Below are positions 38,919 to 42,434 of a stretch of 42,434 bases of DNA, in pieces. How positions within the stretch are numbered: position 1 is the stretch's first letter; each line of letters opens with the position of its first letter. Below the pieces are notes generated by a model. It was not told where the DNA came from, did no database searches, and was given only the letters and a program-made list of their open reading frames with translations. The position numbers and the translations under genes are program-made. Source of the DNA: WO2-35-19 sp964365465 (GTDB lineage: Bacteria; Patescibacteriota; Minisyncoccia; Phycocordibacterales; WO2-35-19); the NCBI GenBank assembly GCA_964365465.1, contig CAYIPT010000002.1, forward strand, positions 1-42,434. The letters run 5' to 3'.

Positions 38919-39959
38919 TTATTTTCCCACTTTGAGCAACGCCACTACAAACATGGCTTCGGCCCAACCGAGGGGGGTGTTATCGTTGGGTTTGTCAGAA
39001 TCGGAATAATAAAGTTCAGGGATCTGGTCTTTATAAATTGTTTTGAATGATTTATTTAAATATTCTTGAGATTTTTCAGAGTCGCCAAATTGATTATAAA
39101 TAATAGAAAGCCATGGAAAGCCAAAACACCATTCGGCTTCCTCGCTGGTTCCGTCTTCGTTTTTATTGTAATATCTGTCATTTTTGTATCTTATAACTCC
39201 TCTGTCTCTTTCCAAATGATATTCCAAATGCCTGACTATTTCTCGCGCCATTTTTTGGTCAACCACACCAAAAGGATAAATAAGGGACAAAAGGGCTAGA
39301 TCGGTAAACTTACTTTTTGATTCTCTAGGTAAAAGTTTTTTTAATGACTCTTCTCCTTTTTCTATAAGGTGGCGCGGCATTTCCACCATTCCCAGCTTAG
39401 CAATCGCTTTTAATCCGGCTACGCAAGCCCCCACAGAAGAGGCGTGCACCTCTTCATATTCTTCCCAAACGCCATTATCGGGATCGTGCCAATATTCTAT
39501 TGATTTCAAATAATCAACTAAAATCTGCAAGATTTCTTTCTCTTCTTCTGTTTCAATTATTTTTATTTCTCGACTTTCCAAATCCCCTATCTTAAAAAGT
39601 ATAGCTCCCACCGCGTCATTTTGCTTGTTGCCCCATTCCTCCCAAAATTCTTCAAAGGTTTCAGGATTATATCTGGCATGAATATATTGATAAGTATTGT
39701 AGGGCTTGTTTTTAACCGCCCAGCTTATTTTATTCTTGTGTTTTACAAATATTTGGAGTAAGGCCTTCCAAACCTTTTTAACCGTTTCCCAATCCTCAAT
39801 TTCCTCAAAAGGCAGGCAAGTATAAAAATTATCCCGGAGCCATGCCTTGTTGTAGCCGGTGTTCACATTATTTCTAGAAGCCAAAAACAAACCGCTCGGC
39901 GCCTGCAAAGAGCGGATGTTGTTCAAATGCTTTTCTAAAATGTCACTATTGATTTGCAT
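38919..39959 (-). CDS. GH15-like (glucoamylase-type) alpha-glycosidase domain protein
   Basis: The 346-aa protein has IRSLQAPSGLFLASRNNVNTGYNKAWLRDNFY near the start, DNGVWEEYEEVHASSVGACVAGLKAI with an acid pair, EAEWCFGFPWLSIIYNQFG and, near the end, NTPLGWAEAMFV, where a Glu precedes Ala as the catalytic base. The order and spacing fit the (alpha/alpha)6 barrel of GH15-like enzymes. It covers only the catalytic domain, without the starch-binding or N-terminal beta domain, and has no signal peptide. It may break alpha-glucans in the cytoplasm. It is transcribed just after a 104-aa gene across a palindromic repeat. Confidence 0.75.
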   Translation of the reverse strand: MQINSDILEKHLNNIRSLQAPSGLFLASRNNVNTGYNKAWLRDNFYTCLPFEEIEDWETVKKVWKALLQIFVKHKNKISWAVKNKPYNTYQYIHARYNPETFEEFWEEWGNKQNDAVGAILFKIGDLESREIKIIETEEEKEILQILVDYLKSIEYWHDPDNGVWEEYEEVHASSVGACVAGLKAIAKLGMVEMPRHLIEKGEESLKKLLPRESKSKFTDLALLSLIYPFGVVDQKMAREIVRHLEYHLERDRGVIRYKNDRYYNKNEDGTSEEAEWCFGFPWLSIIYNQFGDSEKSQEYLNKSFKTIYKDQIPELYYSDSDKPNDNTPLGWAEAMFVVALLKVGK

Positions 39960-39960
39960 A

Positions 39961-40010
39961 ATTCCTAAGGGGAACCCTTAAAAAATTTCCTAAGGGTTCC
40001 CCTTAGGAAT
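39961..40010. repeat. Perfect 20-bp inverted repeat, family C
   Basis: ATTCCTAAGGGGAACCCTTA (39961-39980) and its exact inverse (39991-40010) flank AAAAATTTCC. It supplies the last codons of the 104-aa gene and lies 1 bp before the GH15-like start. The arms share 13 bp with the element inside the helicase gene. Confidence 0.92.
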
Positions 40011-40317
40011 TTCCTAATATGTTTTTTTCATAAAGTTTTTTAGCTTCCGCCAGCATCTCTTTCAAGTAAGGTCTTTTATTTTCCATAAGTTCAGCCAGTA
40101 AAGGATAATTTTTTTTGGCTTCGGCGTACAAAGAAATCACTTTTTCCTCTTCTTTAAAAAATTCAAGCATTTTAAGCGAAAGTTTCTCCTCGTAATATTT
40201 TTTATCATCATCAATACCCTTGCCCCTGATGCTCTCTACAATCTCTTTAGCTATATCTGTCTCCGCCTGCGCCTGAGCAATCAAAAAATCTATCTCGTCT
40301 TTTATTGGATATTTCAT
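40003..40317 (-). CDS. Small helical protein of unknown function
   Basis: The 104-aa protein is charged and strongly helical (MKYPIKDEIDFLIAQAQAET at the start, LKEMLAEAKKLYEKNILGNS at the end), with a possible coiled coil. The last four residues and the stop are formed by the palindromic repeat at 39961-40010, which suggests that the repeat inserted at its end and changed the C terminus. No family is recognised and no Shine-Dalgarno sequence is visible. It precedes the GH15-like gene by 43 bp. Confidence 0.5.
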   Translation of the reverse strand: MKYPIKDEIDFLIAQAQAETDIAKEIVESIRGKGIDDDKKYYEEKLSLKMLEFFKEEEKVISLYAEAKKNYPLLAELMENKRPYLKEMLAEAKKLYEKNILGNS

Positions 40318-40360
40318 ATACGAAGTAACGAATTAGTTAACGAATTGCTACGAATAAAAA

Positions 40361-40570
40361 TTAATTAAATAGAAACCCCCTCTCTTCTTGACCGCTAATG
40401 CTAGGATTTTCTTTTGTTCTTTGTATTGATACTTCACTAAAAAGCTCCCCATTTCCATTAAACATTCCTTTTGCTCGATACATACCAATTACCCCATCTT
40501 GTCCACGCATTACTTTTTCTATGTGAGTCAAAAGAAGATTCTCCGATCCACCAAATCCTTCCATATTCAT
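40361..40570 (-). CDS. Small protein of unknown function
   Basis: The 69-aa ORF (MNMEGFGGSENLLLTHIEKV at the start, SISGQEERGFLFN at the end) has no known motif. TTAGCA-17-TATAAT lies upstream on the minus strand, about 26 nt before the ATG, giving a reasonable promoter. A second in-frame ATG at residue 3 is an alternative start. It stands alone. The composition (Gly, Glu, Asn) does not indicate a membrane or secretion signal. Function unknown. Confidence 0.42.
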   Translation of the reverse strand: MNMEGFGGSENLLLTHIEKVMRGQDGVIGMYRAKGMFNGNGELFSEVSIQRTKENPSISGQEERGFLFN

Positions 40571-40651
40571 ATTTTTAAAATTATTATTAACACTTCATTA
40601 TACTCCCTCTGTTTTTTTATGCTAAAATATATGTGGACTAGTTCTTTCATT

Positions 40652-40739
40652 GACAAATAGGCACGGAAAAGACGCGTCTTTTTTGTTGCTTAAATTTGAT
40701 TGAGTAGCAAAAGCCGTTCCGTGAAGGAGCGGTTTTTGC
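40652..40739. terminator. Hairpin after trmD with a competing stem
   Basis: GCAAAAG-CCGTTCC (40707-40720) and GGAGCGG-TTTTTGC (40726-40739) form a 14-bp stem that can terminate trmD on the minus strand. CACGGAA (40662-40668) is complementary to TTCCGTG (40717-40723), so an alternative pairing would disrupt the stem. AAAAGACGCGTCTTTT is a further palindrome. The remaining gap holds nothing else. Confidence 0.6.
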
Positions 40740-40749
40740 GTCTGATGAG

Positions 40750-41418
40750 TTATTTTCTGAATCTTTTAATTTTTTCTTCTTTCCATCTTTCAATCTCCTT
40801 ATGATTCCCAGACAACAAAACCTTTGGCACTCTGTATTTTTTGCCTTTGTATTCCAAAACTTCAGGACGGGTGTAAACTTCAGGCGAAGAGACTCTGTTT
40901 TCTTCAACCGATTCAATTTTTCCTAAGACCCCAGGAATTCTGCGCGCCACCGTATCCAAGATCACCATGGCCGGCAATTCCCCACCCGTTAAAACATATG
41001 GTCCAACCGATAATCTTTCCATTTTTACTTCTTTCCATTTTTTAATTATCTTAAACACTCTCTCATCTATTCCCTCATATCTCCCGCAAATAATCACCAC
41101 ATCTTTATATTTTTTAGATATTTTTTCAGCATAATTATTATCAAACTGCTTGCCAGATGGACTAAGCCAAATTATTAGGGGGGCTGAGGGGGTTAGTGCT
41201 TTTTCTACCGCCTTTATCACCGACTCCGCTTCCAGCACCATCCCCGGTCCTCCGCCGTATGGCTTATGATCCACCCTTTTCCATTTATCGGGAGTAAAGT
41301 CGCGCGGATTATAAAATTTAATTTTTATTTTTTTATTGCAAACAGCTCGCCCTATAATAGACGAGCTGGTGTAAGAATCAAACGATTCCGGAAACAATGT
41401 AACTACATGAAAGGTCAT
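40750..41418 (-). CDS. trmD: tRNA (guanine(37)-N1)-methyltransferase
   Basis: The 222-aa protein has the SPOUT knot signatures HKPYGGGPGMVL, IIICGRYEGIDERV-like VVIICGRYEGIDERV, LSVGPYVLTGGELPAMVILDTVARRIPGVLG and the C-terminal YTRPEVLEYKGKKYRVPKVLLSGNHKEIERW, all typical of TrmD. It methylates G37 of several tRNAs and prevents frameshifting. It is the third gene of rpsP-khpA-trmD, 1 bp after khpA. In most bacteria rimM lies between khpA and trmD; it is missing here. Confidence 0.96.
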   Translation of the reverse strand: MTFHVVTLFPESFDSYTSSSIIGRAVCNKKIKIKFYNPRDFTPDKWKRVDHKPYGGGPGMVLEAESVIKAVEKALTPSAPLIIWLSPSGKQFDNNYAEKISKKYKDVVIICGRYEGIDERVFKIIKKWKEVKMERLSVGPYVLTGGELPAMVILDTVARRIPGVLGKIESVEENRVSSPEVYTRPEVLEYKGKKYRVPKVLLSGNHKEIERWKEEKIKRFRK

Positions 41419-41419
41419 T

Positions 41420-41740
41420 TTACAACTTCAAGTCCTCCATCACATCATCAACTGATTTCATTTCAGCAGATTGAGTTGGGGCGGTTTTCCGGCCGCCTAC
41501 CGGCTCATTTATTTTGAGATTGACTCGGGCATTGTTTTTCATGCCAACCACGCGAAGCAAAATTCTCATGGCCTTGGCGGTGTTGCCCGATCGGCCTATG
41601 ATTTTGCCCATATCGTCTGGATGGACGTCAAGAGATAGCAATACCCCCATTTCGTCAACAGTGCGATTAATTTTAACGGACTCCGGATGATCTACTAACC
41701 CCTTCACGACATATTCCAAAAATTCAGCGTCTTTTTCCAT
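41420..41740 (-). CDS. khpA: KH-domain RNA-binding protein (KhpA)
   Basis: The 106-aa protein has the KH signature DMGKIIGRSGNTAKAMRILLRVVG, with the GxxG loop as GRSG, preceded by DEFLEYVVKGLVDHPESVKI-like residues (FLEYVVKGLVDHPESVKI). The last 30 residues are a low-complexity tail. KhpA binds RNA, often with KhpB, and influences cell division and small-RNA control in Gram-positives. It lies between rpsP and trmD, its usual place. Confidence 0.93.
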   Translation of the reverse strand: MEKDAEFLEYVVKGLVDHPESVKINRTVDEMGVLLSLDVHPDDMGKIIGRSGNTAKAMRILLRVVGMKNNARVNLKINEPVGGRKTAPTQSAEMKSVDDVMEDLKL

Positions 41741-41780
41741 CTAAGTTTAGCTAACTAATAATTCGGACTGTTTAATTATA

Positions 41781-42146
41781 TTATATTGAAATTTCTTCGG
41801 CAACTTTTTCTTCAACAACAGATTCTTCTAATTTTTCAATTTTTTCTTCTTTTACTTCCTCCTTTTTTATAACCGTTTTTTTAGGAAGCTTGTTTATTTT
41901 TTTGCCTTCTATAACCTCCCTTTCAACCAAAATATTATGGACAGTATCCGATAATTTGGCCCCGTTGGCCATCCAGTATTTTACTCTCTCTGTTTTAAAT
42001 TCAGCTTTCTCGCCTCTGCGCGCGTCATAAGAACCCAAAATTTCCAAGAACTTGCCGCTCTTGGGACCATTTTTGGAGTCAGTCAAAACAAGCCGGAACA
42101 CCGGCTCATGCTTTCTGCCAACTCTTTGCAGTCGTATCATTAACAT
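41781..42146 (-). CDS. rpsP: 30S ribosomal protein S16 with acidic/basic tail
   Basis: The protein starts MIRLQRVGRKHEPVFRLVL (an additional ATG two codons earlier at 42146 is included) and has FLEILGSYDARRGEKAEFKTERVKYWMANGAKLSDTVHNILV, the S16 core. The body of about 85 aa is followed by a tail of about 35 residues rich in Lys, Glu and Val that is not part of the core fold. A possible promoter TTGCCT-17-TAATCT lies just upstream, ending 9 nt before the first ATG. It heads the rpsP-khpA-trmD operon. Confidence 0.95.
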   Translation of the reverse strand: MLMIRLQRVGRKHEPVFRLVLTDSKNGPKSGKFLEILGSYDARRGEKAEFKTERVKYWMANGAKLSDTVHNILVEREVIEGKKINKLPKKTVIKKEEVKEEKIEKLEESVVEEKVAEEISI

Positions 42147-42204
42147 TGCAGAATTAGATTATCATATTATTAAAAATCAGGCAAATTTGGTATATTGAAT
42201 TATT

Positions 42205-42288
42205 GCTCGAGTGGTGAAATTGGCAGACACGTAGCGTTCAGGGCGCTATGGGCGCAAGCCCGTGGGAGTTCAAATCTCCCCTCGAGCA
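42205..42288 (+). tRNA. tRNA-Leu (anticodon CAG)
   Basis: The acceptor GCTCGAG pairs with CTCGAGC, discriminator A. The anticodon stem TAGCG/CGCTA encloses TTCAGGG with anticodon CAG. A long variable arm (GGGCGCAAGCCC) is present, as expected for leucine. CCA is not encoded. Confidence 0.95.
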
Positions 42289-42308
42289 CAAGCCGAAAGA
42301 CCATTCGG

Positions 42309-42369
42309 GGTGTAGTATAAAGGTAGCCCCAATACCAAAGCAAAGCTTGGTACGGGGTAAAACACGGTT
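42309..42369 (+). pseudogene. Degenerate tRNA-like fragment
   Basis: CGGGGTGTAGTATAAAGGTAG matches the 5' part of the next tRNA (CGGAATATAGTATAGTGGTAG) at about 17 of 21-23 positions. It is followed by ACCAA/TTGGT pairing as in an anticodon arm but with an unreadable loop, and no T arm or 3' acceptor follows. It appears to be a decayed or truncated tRNA copy. Confidence 0.45.
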
Positions 42370-42434
42370 CGGAATATAGTATAGTGGTAGTATACACGCT
42401 TCGGGTGCGTGAGGCTCCGGTTCGATTCCGGGTA
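42370..42434 (+). tRNA. tRNA-Pro (anticodon CGG), cut by the window end
   Basis: The acceptor starts CGGAATA. D-arm GTAT/ATAC, anticodon stem CACGC/GCGTG with loop TTCGGGT and anticodon CGG, and a T arm with loop TTCGATT are visible. The last two bases TA begin the 3' acceptor strand, which lies outside the window. Confidence 0.9.

Noticed and set aside
40635..40740. tRNA or known riboswitch on the plus strand near trmD
   Set aside because: The stems do not fit a tRNA cloverleaf or any riboswitch I know; only a terminator with a competing stem is supported.
540..42434. Many ORFs of 60-170 codons on the strand opposite to rpoB, rpoC, dnaG, the helicase and other genes
   Set aside because: They lie entirely antisense to well-supported genes, have no start signals and no recognisable protein features.
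1..42434. CRISPR array or transposase
   Set aside because: No regularly spaced repeat of suitable size, no Cas-like protein and no transposase or tyrosine integrase frame is visible.

Overview
The window looks like a chromosome segment of a small-genome, AT-rich bacterium of the Candidate Phyla Radiation (Patescibacteria, Parcubacteria-like). The grounds are short versions of core proteins (325-aa glucose-6-phosphate isomerase, 346-aa DnaX with no zinc module, 522-aa DnaG), a bacterial SWIB protein, a DUF5667-like anti-sigma candidate beside an ECF sigma factor, and exported proteins with short calcium-loop or fibronectin-like domains. TGA is used as a stop (for example in ddl), so this is not a UGA-glycine lineage. 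The assignment is inference; no rRNA gene is present to confirm it.

Layout. 1-2464 (minus): lexA, a TSPPY-type DNA methyltransferase and a BsaWI-like restriction endonuclease cut by the window edge, in one tight operon. 2533-8784: small accessory and metabolic genes: zinc-ribbon protein, ArsR-like repressor between two identical palindromes, two YdjM-like membrane proteins, hemerythrin, ROK kinase, XRE regulator, Pgi and a transglutaminase-like protein. 8806-13823: exported EF-hand-loop protein, Pcm, SWIB, cold-shock protein, tiny genes, and a tandem pair of M14 peptidases of which one has lost active-site residues. 13996-17019 (minus): a defence island with a second type II restriction-modification pair, a HEPN protein and two unknowns. 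17092-17482: tRNA-Gln and a GIY-YIG gene bounded by a 23-bp direct repeat of the tRNA 5' end. 17486-21629: dnaX, ddl, an ECF sigma/anti-sigma pair and an exported protein. 21718-28106: tRNA-Ala, hisS, a DEDDy exonuclease, a DsbA-like protein, a UvrD-RecB-type helicase-nuclease and a small unknown. 28179-38662 (minus): rpoD and dnaG, a candidate small RNA on the opposite strand, then rpoB-rpoC-(Nudix-PemK fusion). 38919-42434: GH15-like gene, two unknowns, rpsP-khpA-trmD, and a tRNA cluster (Leu, a degenerate tRNA-like stretch, Pro cut by the edge).

Two themes run through the window. First, many genes that head a transcript have a -10 box (TATAAT, TACAAT or similar) only 6-10 nt before the start codon, so their mRNAs should be leaderless or nearly so, while a second set of small, often unrecognised genes carries clear Shine-Dalgarno sequences and strong hairpin terminators. 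Second, several families of short palindromic repeats are scattered through the segment. One copy lies in frame inside the helicase gene, one forms the end of another gene, and one supplies the -35 box of ddl.

The most notable items are the lexA-restriction-modification operon, the tRNA-associated GIY-YIG cassette, the Nudix-PemK fusion behind rpoBC, the M14 enzyme/pseudoenzyme pair, the in-gene palindromic element, and a small RNA candidate with its own promoter and terminator between dnaG and the rpoBC operon.
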